Below are positions 11,040 through 21,806 of a stretch of DNA of 64,000 nt, in pieces; position 1 is the stretch's first letter, and the number at the start of each line of letters is the position of its first letter. Source of the stretch: Malaya genurostris (lineage: Eukaryota > Arthropoda > Insecta > Diptera > Culicidae); NCBI RefSeq assembly GCF_030247185.1, contig NC_080572.1, forward strand, positions 176,294,866 through 176,358,865. Direction: 5' to 3'. The position numbers were made by a program, and so were the translations under genes. A model generated the notes under the pieces. The model was not told where the DNA came from. It ran no database searches and saw only the letters and a list, made by a program, of their open reading frames with translations.

Positions 11040-11680
11040 CTTGCACACTGATATGATTATGTTTGCTGCTGTATTGATTATAACGAAAAATTTGGTAAGA
11101 AAGCTATGGTCTGGCAAGCAATTTGTAGCTGCGGTAAGATTTCGAAACCCTTCATCACCACTGCTTCAATGAACAGCGAAATATACATCAAGGAATGTTT
11201 ACAAAAACGACTTCTACCCATGATTCGAAGCCACAAGGATCCTGTTGTCTTCTGGCCAGATCTTGCTTCTTACAACTACTCGAAATCAACGGTAGAATGG
11301 TATACTACCAAAAATGTCGCTTTCGTCCCAAAAGACATGAATCCACCAAATTGCCCACAACTTCGACCAATTGAGGAATTTTGGGCATTAACGAAGGCAC
11401 ATCTTAGGAAACATGTCTCGGCAGCCGAAACCATTCCACAGTTCGAAAAAGATTGGAAAAAAGTGTCAAAACTTGTCGCCAAGAAGTCTGTACGGAATTT
11501 AATGAGGAACGTTCGCAAGAAGGTGCGCCAGCTAGTCTACAATGGCTAAGTAGCAAATGTTGAGAATAATATTCTGTTGTTGTAGTCTAATATTATCAGT
11601 ATATCGAATAAAATTTGAATATCTAACACTTGTGAATTATTTACAGCGAAATCAAAGTGCGTCCATACTTTCTGGGACAG
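11040..11680 (+). mobile_element. 5'-truncated DD37E (ITmD37E-like) transposon
   Basis: Holds the C-terminal half of a transposase (11106-11549). Its 3' terminal repeat, AGTGCGTCCATACTTTCTGG then GACAG, ends near 11680, a typical Tc1/mariner end. The matching left terminal repeat is not found upstream, so the 5' part, including the DNA-binding domain and first catalytic Asp, is missing. Confidence 0.75.
11106..11549 (+). pseudogene. DD37E transposase, C-terminal part
   Basis: A 147-codon open frame reads MVWQAICSCGKISKPFITT, then FWPDLASYNY, then PPNCPQLRPIEEFWALTK. The second catalytic Asp is in W-P-D and the catalytic Glu in R-P-I-E. Exactly 37 residues lie between them, which is the diagnostic DD37E spacing first described in mosquitoes. 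The frame is open to its natural stop (TAA 11547) but has lost the N-terminal DNA-binding region and the first catalytic Asp, so it cannot be active. Confidence 0.85.
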
Positions 11681-12534
11681 TCATTATTTCACTTACTTTA
11701 CGGAAGGACTATGACTTATAAAACTATCTGTAAAATTGGTTTTCTCTAAGCAAGCGATGGCACATTGGAATGAGAATTAATTTCTATTATATATTTTAAC
11801 TTTGAATGCACATTGATACAAATGGGAGTGAAGAGCTTCGGTAGTTTCTGATTTTAAATCACAAAATTTGTACTGAGAAAGTATCCTGTTTTAAATGATC
11901 ATTCGCTATGATAATGAATAGGAATCCAGTATACATCTTTAAACGTGAAACCGGACAACCCAACACTAATTAATCAGTGCGGGGAAAATTGAGATCGAAC
12001 AATCATCAATTCGTAATCACTATCGAAGATGATCTTTCCCAATAAATATCACTACTGATCTGATCTTTTTAAGACCAATTGATCAGTGATCGTTGAATCA
12101 CATAGATCAAAATCAATACTGATCTTCCGTCACACAAAATCGGTAGTGATTTCAAGCTACTATTATTCCTGATTCCTGTAAAATCAAAACACATGACGAT
12201 TCAATCAGCTTTGAGCATTGTGGAAGAAAATTACAGCAAGATCAGGCATGGTTGCCGATTGATTTACGTCTAAATTCGTTGATACTGTTTTAAAACCGGC
12301 GAGTGGTGTGAAAGTTAGTGACAACAGAAATCCTACAGGAAATTAGATCTAACGAAAATGGAACATTTTTTTTTGGGAATTTAGTGACGGATGATAAGGA
12401 ATATCAGAGGAGCATATTAACGATATTTGTGTTTTTATTATGTGTGACGGTGTTTAAATTGTCAGTTTGCAACTTTCAGGAATGCTCTTTTAACATTCCT
12501 TATCTCCAGAGTTGGGAAAAATACCGGTTTAGGT

Positions 12535-13091
12535 ATGGCACTTGAATGGCGAAAACTTGCACTTGCCTCCAGTCAGGTGGGACAATGTTTGGCTCAAGAA
12601 ACTTGTTGAACAATTCCAACAAGCGTCTTTCTGTGAGGTCAGGCAGATTCCTCACCAAGTTGAATTTAATTCTTTCCAACCCGTGAGCATTTTTGTTACA
12701 AGACAAGAGTGCTATAGAAAATTCCATCATTGAAAACGGTCTATCAATGGAACCATTATTTAGGGTAGACTCACGAACAATTCTTTGTGTAGGAACAGAA
12801 TCTGGGCAAATTTTCCTATCAAAGTCAAATATCCGTCGGTTCGAGTAGTCCTCATTCTCATTTCCCACGCTACGATTCCTCATTCGTCTGGCAGTGCTCC
12901 AAAGAGTGCTCGTTGAGATTTCTCTAGACAAACCTTCGACAAAATGTCTACAATAGCTACATTTCTTGGTCCGAGGTATGCTCTTGTACTTGGATTCTAA
13001 TACCAAGAATTTTTCAAAATTTTGAGGAGTTCCTCCTCTTCGTTTTCAAAACGCCTTGAAAGCATTTTGTCTCGCGTGTTAAGCATAGCGA
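12535..13091 (-). pseudogene. I-clade retrotransposon ORF2 fragment
   Basis: The minus strand encodes YKSIPRTKKCSYCRHFVEGL, FSMMEFSIALLSCNKNA and RRLLELFNKFLEPNIVPPDW. This is collinear with residues of the intact element's ORF2 between the endonuclease and the RT (around 60190-60660). The start side near 13091 needs a frameshift relative to the main frame. It breaks off at WRQVQVFAIQ, just before the RT fingers. A dead, ancient relative of the copy at 57183-63271. Confidence 0.9.
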
Positions 13092-16000
13092 GGTCATCTA
13101 AATTGACCAAAATTATCAATGAATTACTTTAGTTCTAACGTTTGAATGCATCATCTTTCAATACTCATCTTGTGCTAAATTAATTATTTTGCTAATTTAC
13201 GCCTATCTGGGCACTTTTACCTGATCACCATCAGAAACGATTTTTACATCAATCATTTCAGATCGAATCAGCAAAGATTTTTTTAGAATTTACATCTTTA
13301 CTGATCTCGACTTGACATAATCATACAATAATCATTATCACTTAAAGATCACTTTTGAAAAACTGAATGCGTTGTATCACGCATGAACAAGAAATGAGTT
13401 ATTTTTCAATCGCATCGCAGTTGTGATTCATCATTCCGTTCAATTGAAGCTTGACGCTCCTAATATCGTCTGTTTACGAACCTCGATTTTTGTTGTTGTC
13501 AATCATGATTACCCCTAGGTCCACAAAAAAATTGAAACGAATGTCTTGGTGAGATGTTAGTGTTTATCAAATAAACCATATTCTCGAGCTAAATATAAAT
13601 GGGTACCACGAGAATTGTCACTCGTTGTTAGATGAAGATGAACGACATCGATGAAATGCGAAGTGGGATTATTTATTAGAAAAATAACATCTATGACCAC
13701 CATCCTGTTTGAAAATTCCGTCATCACTTAGCGCCATACGTCACTAGGCAATTATTTGCAGAATTTATTTTGTCGCTAACATTGAGGCCAATTCTGAACA
13801 GAAACGTCAAAACCTATTAGTTTAATTTAGTTGATTGGGCGGGGACGACTGGCATTAATTGTTTACTATTGGAAAGCTTTCAACAACACTAGCTTGCCGA
13901 TAGAATAAACTATTTTGTCCGTTCAGAACAAAATAATTCGAAATATAGAATATTTTTACGATAGAAGTATTGTATTTCAAACTACAGATTTTCAAATGGT
14001 TAAAACATTACACAAGTTGAAATAAGATCGAAGAAAAATAAAATTTTTGTATATGACTAAATAATAGATGTAGAGCAAAAGATACTTTGAAAATGTTATG
14101 CCGTTGCATGCATCAGTTCTCGAAAGAGAATGCAACAAACAAAAAGACACTATGCATTCGTAAGATTCGTCTCAGGTTTTACCAGAAGGATTCATTAAAC
14201 TTGAAAAATAAGATAAATCAAGAGAGGAATCACCGCATTCGATTGTGTGTCAATGTCTATTTCTTACATGGCCAACTGCACGTAGTCATTTACACGATAG
14301 TTGGACTGCTCACGTCTTTCTCTTTCAGTACGCATAGTTAGTTACCCGTTGAAGTATGTTTGATATATGCTAAAGGCGGTTATATGAATTTTATGGAAAG
14401 CCCCGATGTTAGGAGGTGAAGTGATACATAACTTGCGTCAGATCGTTTGCAGGTTGAATGTTTTTCATCATAAAAGCTGTCGATCTTGCAATTTTATGAA
14501 ACACTGGAGTCAGTTTACCGCTGATGTTCGCTTATTTCTTTCGTTTTCTATGGGATTCCCTATTCATAATGGGAAAACGTACATTCATTTATACCAACAG
14601 GTTCCAGAAAATTAGTCATAATCAATATTCAAACAAATCCTTAAATATCCTATAAACTGGTATGATAATATCGACTGGTATGATATTGGACATTTAAATT
14701 GTCTGCTAAGGTACATTCAATTAAAACCAATAAACTAAATCCATGCAGTTAATGAGCATGTTCTAGAATCAGGAATGGTGTCGACACTTATTAATAGTTC
14801 GAAAATTATTCAATACTGCTGTTATAGCGACGTGAAATTTTTTCTAACGAGTCTCGCTTTTTCTGCTGTCTGTCATTCAGCTCACGAGGAACCTATTTTT
14901 TCAACTTCCGAATCTTTCATATGACGTGTAGTTGATCAGAAACGGTTTTGCAACTAATTAGTAACTTTTCCATCGCAAGTAAAAACAGGTAAGCTAAGTA
15001 TTGTCTTCGTTCAACAATCTTTGCAAACACTGAAATATCCATCTCTGAATTGGTTAAACTAAAGTTCACAAGTCACGACCGATAGAACATGTTCTTCGCA
15101 AGCTACAACAATTATTCGATGAGATACAGAAGCATTTTTTTCTAAACCAAGCATTGGAAAAACATTTCTCGCAAATTTTCTCAACTTGGCAAGAATTTCG
15201 ACATGCTTAGTGACACTAACTTGCAAATGACCAAACAGTTTCAGTATAAGTATATGTATTTTGATTTTGACTTGGCTTTTGCAACTTGGGGACCAGAACC
15301 CTTTTCTCCTTTTTTGCTCTGAGTTTATAAGGTATATTGCAACTGCATTCACTTTGTTTTTCAGCTCAGTTCACTTTCGTGTCTCGTTCGATGTAGTCAT
15401 TACAAAAGATACAAACAATCATTTAGTGGTATGGACAATAAATAAAATTTAAGTTTTACCGATGTTATGAAACTGCAAGAAATTCAACCAAAAAAAAAAC
15501 AACTAATACAAACATTTGTTTTTAAAGAACCGGCGAAAATAATCATATGTATCAATGAACACGAAAATACTACAACGATTCACAAATCAAATAACCATCT
15601 TTCATATGTTGAAACTAACCTCCATTACTTGATCCGAAATCTTAAAATCCCTAAGAAGGAAACTAATTTCACCCAAACTTGGTAGTGCGGTAGTCAAAAT
15701 TCATTCTTAAAACACTGATACAATGGGCGACGAATCACACCAGAAAAAACCAAGCACGAGAATATCAGCAACCTAAGCGATAAAAAGAATTACAATACAA
15801 TCGAAAGTAATTTAATGATTGCATGTGGGGCGTTCTTTTGCGAAACGATGCAACGGAGCAAGACTGACAATTGAACTGCGTAGCGTTTGTATACAGATAA
15901 ACATGCATGGAGTATTCGGTGATTACGAGCAATCCGAAATACTTCGGTAAGCCGAACTGTTTGACAATTATGACCTATTTGAAGGACTTTTCATTAATTC

Positions 16001-16138
16001 CACAATTTCAGATATGCTACAAAATACAAATCAATTCGCATCCTCTCATTCTACAACTAACGCAGCAGCTGATAGTATCCAGATTGCCTACTGGTATATT
16101 GATTTAGATATAATATCTGTACAAATGTAAATTACACT
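13092..16138. other. Intergenic stretch with no recognised gene
   Basis: AT-rich. Short ORFs such as 14087-14341, 14406-14615, 15059-15352 (minus) and 15467-15685 show no domain, no repeats and no splice context. The segment about 15965-16090 is similar to about 29815-29905. Confidence 0.5.
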
Positions 16139-16265
16139 AAGGTCTCTTTTTGCACGGTATTTTTTCGCATGGTTTTTTTATACACGGCTTTTTTACACGT
16201 ATTTCGGAATAAACACGGTTTTTATTTACGCGGTTTTCGCAATAAACACGGTTTCTGATGAGAGT
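16139..16265. repeat. Degenerate CACGGTTTTTT tandem repeat
   Basis: Six to eight imperfect units of about 13-20 bp, each with a (G/A)CACGG(T)n or TACGCGGTTTT core, such as TGCACGGTATTTTT, TACACGGCTTTTTT and AAACACGGTTTTTA. Confidence 0.75.
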
Positions 16266-17593
16266 TTAAAAAGCACAGTCATTTTTTTTTGAGAAAAATT
16301 AAAAAAAACGGGAACAGGTTGTCCGTAAGAAAACGATTATAAGAGATAAGTTTGAACGTTAACTAAAATAATTTACTCAACAATTCACGAGATCATTGAC
16401 TGTCGTTCATAAAATGATTAATCAGTCTTCAAATCTTCAATCCCTGTCGTAAATTACACGCCAACGTCTCTTTCACTCATTTGTGGTAAATGATGTCAGC
16501 ATCGTCATTGATATCATCGAGAATTTCGTAGCGTTGAATAGTCGGGTTTACTAATCTCTTCAACTCTTCATCATATCGAGCAGTACAGTATTTTATACCC
16601 ATTTGAATGATATAACTCTAGTAGTATCAAGATTTACCCCAATAAAATGAGTTGCTTCAGCTAGACACATAGTAATACCTTTTCTAATTTGATCCATATT
16701 CATCTCTATGAATTCTACCCTTTTAATTCTGTCGCTGCGTGCATAGATCTTAATCCAATACCCATGTCTCCCCACTCAGTTTAGTTGAAAATGACTATTA
16801 AGATCCTTAGTGTTCACTACACATCGCAACTTCGGAATTGGAAAGAACTTATTCTCAAGCTTTATTTGCAGTGGAAGTATTTATGAGTGGTATTATTACC
16901 ACTTCTTCAGTCGAACGTTCTAGATTGTACGTATTATCGTTCTTTTGAAAACCGAATTCATTAAACAGAAGGCATGAGCCATTTAGATTAATTTGCTTAT
17001 CGTACAACGCGTTTCCTGAGTGTTCTAATTTTAATTTGTTTGGATAACATGTTTTATCAAGTATGACTAGACCTTCTCATAACCTCCGTTTTTATTGTGA
17101 AAAAACAGTTACATTTTATCAAAAACAAAACAAACAAATACTCAAATCTACGGTTTTTGGAATTTTTTTAATTTTCTTCGAATTTTTTAGAACTTTTATT
17201 TAATTCACTCATATGACAAGAATCATAACCACTCTACAGTGAAAATTTATTACGGGTTGTAAAATTAAAAAAAAATCAAGTAAACTTAAAATGAAAAAAA
17301 TAAAGTTGTATTGTTGACAGAGAAGAGCAATTGTTTTTTTTAAATTCGGGTATCCGAAATGGATTGTTTATTTTTCTCAGTGTGTTAAATGAATAGTAAC
17401 GTCCATTGCAAATTTTTGCAAGAAAATCTATAAAACTCATTAAAAGTTTCACTAAGTTGTTAATCAGCAACGTACTTTCTATCATTTTTTGAATTGTTAT
17501 TCATATATAAAACCAAATTCAAATTGCTTTCCGCTGTACAAAGTCCCATTCTAATCATTATAAATCACAATAATAAACTGCAGTAACAACTTT
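16266..17593. other. Intergenic stretch with no recognised gene
   Basis: AT-rich with long A and T runs. The minus-strand ORFs at 16593-16775 and 17276-17485 resemble nothing I know. Confidence 0.5.
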
Positions 17594-18446
17594 TTGCCTT
17601 TCTCATATAGAAAGGTTATACAATCACTGTGAAAACCGACTTTTGAAGCGAGGCTCGGAAGGCCGAGTGTCATATATCATTCGACTCAGTTTGTCGAGTA
17701 TGCAAAATGTCTGTATGTGTGTATGTGTGTGTAGGTATGTACCATTTTTTGCACTCACTTTTCTCGGAGATGGCTCAACCGATTTTCATGAACTTAGATT
17801 TAAATGAAAGGTCTTGTTATCCCACACAAAGTTACTAAATTTTATTCGAATCCAACTTTCGTTTCCGGAATTACAGGGTGATATTGCAAGGAAACAAAAA
17901 AAAAAAGAAAATAAGTGCACTTAGATTCAAATGAAAGGTACAATTGTCGTATACAAAGTTTCTGAATTTTATTTTGATCCGACTTCCGGTTCCGGAGTTA
18001 CAGGGTGATTAGTAAAGAAAATCTAATTTCAAACTACTTCCTCACTTTTCAAATTCAGATGAATCGTCTCATTATCCCATACAAAACTTCCAAATCTCAT
18101 CCGAACCATAAAATTCCGGTTCCGGAATTATATGGTGAAGTGTGTTAAAAATTGGCTATCGTCACTTGAAGCGGCGAAACAAAACACGTGAAAAAAACTT
18201 AACTTGCCTCGAAACTATTCCAATCGGTAGCCATTAACAATAAACAACCAAACAACTCGATTCCGGGTATGCTGGTTCTCGTTTTCTGATTCCAGAAGCG
18301 CCGGAAATAAACAGAAAAATAATTTTTAAACTTGCCTCAAAACTTTTACAATCGGTAGTCATTGTCAGTAGACGGCCAAACATTAATTTGGCTTTCCTTG
18401 TTCTTAAGTTTTTGATGAACAACCGAAGATTGTAGCCATATACTCA
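17594..18446 (+). repeat. Abundant mosquito repeat, copy 4
   Basis: Starts with TTTTGCCTTTCTCATATAGA, AAGGTTATACAATCACTGTG and the AGTGTCATATATCATTCGAC block, then a GTATGTGTGT tract, then three degenerate units with ACCGATTTTCATGAAC and GACTTCCGGTTCCGG cores. It abuts copy 5 in the opposite orientation. Confidence 0.8.
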
Positions 18447-19092
18447 AAACCTGTTTTCATCCACCTAGCGGTGTAATGATGCCTTTCTCATATCAATCAT
18501 ACTATCATATATAATACTGTGGTATTCTTCAAAATTATTTTCTTCGATTCTTAATAGAATAACCGAAATCGGTTTGTTTGACTCATAAAAACTATCAATT
18601 GGTGAAGATTTGAGGTCGATTTAGAAAACTTTTTACGGTTTTTCGCCCTTTTCAGCGATGGTATAAAATTTTTAACACACTTTACCCTATATTCCCGGAT
18701 CCGGAAGTCGGATCCGGATGAAATGCAGGAATTACATATGGGACCACATCGGTCGCGCCATCTATGAGATCTAACTAAAGCACTATGAGATCTAACTAAA
18801 ACACATATTTTCATTTTTTGTACATTTTACCCCATAACTCTGGAACCGAAAGTCGGATCCAAATAATATTCAAGAATTTTGTATGGGACCATAAGACCTT
18901 TCATTTGAATCTAAGTTTGTGAAAATCGGTTCAGTCATCTCCGAGAAAAGTTAGTGCAAAAAAACGTTACATACACACATACGCACATGTACACACAGAC
19001 ATTTTGCGTACTCGACGAACTGATTCGAATGGTATATGACAGACGGCCCTCCCAGTGATTGCATAACCTTTCTATACGAGAAAAGCAAAATG
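18447..19092 (-). repeat. Abundant mosquito repeat, copy 5, inverted
   Basis: Read on the minus strand it begins at about 19092 with GCTTTTCTCGTATAGAAAGG, passes the GT-rich tract and ACCGATTTTCACAAACTTAG units, and ends near 18447 with ATATGAGAAAGGCATCATTA and CACCGCTAGGTGGATGAAAA. With copy 4 this forms a large imperfect inverted repeat. The ORFs at 18551-18814 and 18935-19186 are chance translations. Confidence 0.78.
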
Positions 19093-19560
19093 GATTCCAG
19101 TCGCTTTTGTCGAACCAACTTCGTCTATACTGGTTCCCAGATTCCGGTTTTGGAAGTACCTCTTTCCGTTTCCTCAGAGATGGCATAACCGACCTGAGTA
19201 CTGTTTCACTCTGCAGGTTATACTAGGAACAAGGACCACTCACTATCAAAACTCTAATTCACTAGATTTTGTTGATACGTCCCACGATTACCCAAATAGT
19301 TTTGGACATGCTACACATACCCGAACGTTGTCGTGATGAACACAATACACCCGTACCAATGCAATACAAAAACGACTTCTTTTTATGTCATACCAGCGAC
19401 ATTTCAGATATGCGAGTTCCACTCTAAGGATATCACTGTTTCAAATCGTACGGCACTCAATGCTTTACGACGCAAGAAAATGGCTTTTTGTGTCACGTTT
19501 CTCATTATATTGACAATCAAAATCACCATGTTTGATTATCGATTCATCAATATAAGGTTT

Positions 19561-20560
19561 TGTCCATTTAGAATCCAGAATCACTTGTTGTGTTGCAGCG
19601 ACACGGAAAGTGACCGCTGCAAGAATTCTTTTACAACGGTTTGTTTACGTAGGTATCCACTTTCTGTGGAATAAATTTCACGGCGTTTCGTGCAGTGAGT
19701 CGAAAGTTATTCTTAGATGGAAGTCGAGAAAAAAGAAAAAAGTCGTTAAAGCGTTGAAATTCGCCAAATCAACCGTATATGGCCGCTGGGCTCAAACGTT
19801 GAAGCAAAGTTTCGTCACCAAAACTCGAGCTCGAAAAATGTACCAGCAAGTTATGACGAAGTACCAACGATGCATTCTCATCGACGATGAAACCTACGTC
19901 AAAAAGCATTTCGGACATCTTCCTGGTCAAAAATTCTATATGGCAACTTCTCGAGGAGACGTTCCTGCCAAGTTTGAGTTTACTTTTATGCACGAATTTG
20001 CTAAAAACTGATGATTTGGCAAGGGATTTGCAGCTGCGGAGCAAAGACAAAAGTGTTCGTGACGAATAAGACGATGGATTCGAAGCTGTACAAGAAAGAA
20101 TACCCAAAAACCATTTATTACCTTTCATTGAAGCCCATAAAGGTCCCGTAAAGTTTTGGGCAGATTTGACGGGTTGCAACTACAGCATGGAAGTCATCCA
20201 GTGGTATCGCGATAATAACGTAGATTTCATCGATAAAAACAAAAAACCCAACTGCCCGCAGCTCCGGCCCACCGAGAGATTTTATGCAATAATAAAGCGG
20301 AATCTTAAGAAAAGTTGAAAAAACGTTTCGAGACACGACTCGGATGACCAAAATGTGGAACAAATGTGCCAAGGAAGTTGAAGTGAGCAGAATCGAGAAA
20401 AAAGTACGAATTTTCACTAGAAACGAAGAGAAATGATTTGTATTGATATTTTTCCTTAAAGTACAGTGTGTTACCTCTGTTTTGATGTATTGCCCTTATT
20501 TGTACGTCAAAACATTACCGGGATACAGATGATATTATTATTCCGGATTCTAAATGAACA
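19561..20560 (+). mobile_element. DD37E-type Tc1/mariner element, about 1.0 kb
   Basis: Inverted ends TGTCCATTTAGAATCCAGAA (19561) and TTCCGGATTCTAAATGAACA (ending 20560) match at 18 of 20 positions. The transposase lies between them. A related end (TGTCCAGTTAGAACCCGGAA on minus) marks the copy near 48955. No clear TA duplication remains. Confidence 0.75.
19720..20320 (+). pseudogene. DD36/37E transposase, frameshifted
   Basis: The first catalytic Asp is in RCILIDDETYVKKHFGHLPG (about 19870-19930), followed by YMATSRGDVPAKFEF. After a frameshift near 20010 homology resumes as MIWQGICSCGAKTKVFVTNK. A third segment reads FWADLTGCNYSMEVIQWY and PNCPQLRPTERFYAIIK. Asp in W-A-D and Glu in R-P-T-E are separated by 36 residues, one fewer than in the copy at 11106. 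At least two frameshifts make it non-functional. Confidence 0.85.
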
Positions 20561-21389
20561 TAGCTTTATTACACTCTACATACTTTCAGAATGGCGGAAC
20601 ACAGTTACAGTTTTCATCATACTAAAGAACAGAAGCAGTGCCCTAAATATTGTCTTTAATTTTAAACCGAAGTGTTATGTTACATGTCTTATGTCAGTGT
20701 AACATTTTTAGTTACCGGGCGAATATTTGTTAGTTCACTTTTAATCATAAATCAAATTTAAAAGTCGAAAAATCCGTCACCTTGGAATTGACATCAATGG
20801 CATAGTGAGTTGATATTCATGTCATTTGGATCTTCAATGTTTACAAAAAACTTACACAAATTTTTACAGAACTTCATAACATCTGAGAAAATATCTCAGG
20901 TGAAAGGCATTGTTTGATAGGTTAGCCTACCAGTATCAGAAAGTTTATTTTTTATCCAAGGAACGAAGGATCACCACACAAGACAAAAAAATACAGATGG
21001 CGTTCAATTTTTCACACTTCATACTTGATAAGAAATGTCTTTGCTAATTGCACATTTCGTGCAAGCAAAACTGCGGCATCATCATATTGCAAAAATTCAC
21101 TCAATCATCCTGTTTGTAATGATGATTTGCAGGTATGAGCTCATAAACATTATTGTGATTCTGTTTTCGTTTGATATTAGTATTTTACAGAGATTTTTAT
21201 ACAATTATGACATGACAACATATTCGGAGTCTTACGTTATCATTCATATCTTCATTAAATAAAAAAAGTCAAATTTGAAAATAATTTCATAATTTCCGTT
21301 CAATATAACAGCATGTTTGTGATATATTTGGTTTCCTGAAATTCATCGTAGCATTTATTTTGTTTGTTCAGAAATATCGCTGACGATCG
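20561..21389. other. Intergenic stretch with no recognised gene
   Basis: AT-rich. A pyrimidine-rich tract ending TTTATTTTGTTTGTTCAG at 21371 would serve as a good 3' splice site just before the GC-rich ORF at 21390, which is the only suggestion of gene structure here. Confidence 0.45.
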
Positions 21390-21806
21390 ATGCTAGTCAC
21401 ATTTGCGGGGGCGTGCACGGTAAACGCGATGAACTGCCATGAGCTGGCGCTGTTCACCTGCAAACCGCATACGAGCTGCCAATTGAAGGCAAAGGCGGCA
21501 CCGGGAGCTCGAGGGACGAGCTATATGTGCTTGTACCGATGTTTGGGGGGCTCGACTTGCACCAGTGACTGCCTGCTAGACTGGTATGCGTGCCACGAGC
21601 TATGCGACGGCTGTTTGGGGGCTCGTCTGTCCGTGACGTGGTTAATTTTGCATCATCTTTTCACTTCATTTTCCTCGTGCACTGGTGATGGTGTGCTGCT
21701 TTTTGCCCTCGAAATATTTAGAATGTGTATTAAACTCATAAATGGTAGCCAATACATTAGTATGAGATCAGCGTGGAAGGACGTCCAACTAGATTTGAGC
21801 GCTTAA
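21390..21806 (+). CDS. Candidate cysteine-rich ORF of unknown function
   Basis: An open frame of 138 codons. Its first 90 codons (21390-21660) are far more GC-rich than anything nearby and hold eleven cysteines within residues 9-75. There are several CxxxC/CxxC pairs and two CHEL tetrads (NCHELALFTC and ACHELCDGC). An in-frame TGA sits two codons before ATG 21390, and a good 3' splice site precedes it at 21371, so it could be a first coding exon with a non-coding exon upstream. After about residue 90 composition returns to background and the translation looks random, so any real exon probably ends by splicing near 21640. There is no clear signal peptide. I do not recognise the family. It could also be a GC-rich non-coding segment that lacks stops by chance; the minus strand is partly open too. 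Confidence 0.25.
   Translation: MLVTFAGACTVNAMNCHELALFTCKPHTSCQLKAKAAPGARGTSYMCLYRCLGGSTCTSDCLLDWYACHELCDGCLGARLSVTWLILHHLFTSFSSCTGDGVLLFALEIFRMCIKLINGSQYISMRSAWKDVQLDLSA

Noticed and set aside
18551..19186. ORFs of 83-87 codons on minus
   Set aside because: They read through the abundant repeat; the same peptides (ISSGSDFR, for example) recur in other repeat copies such as 3365-3595.
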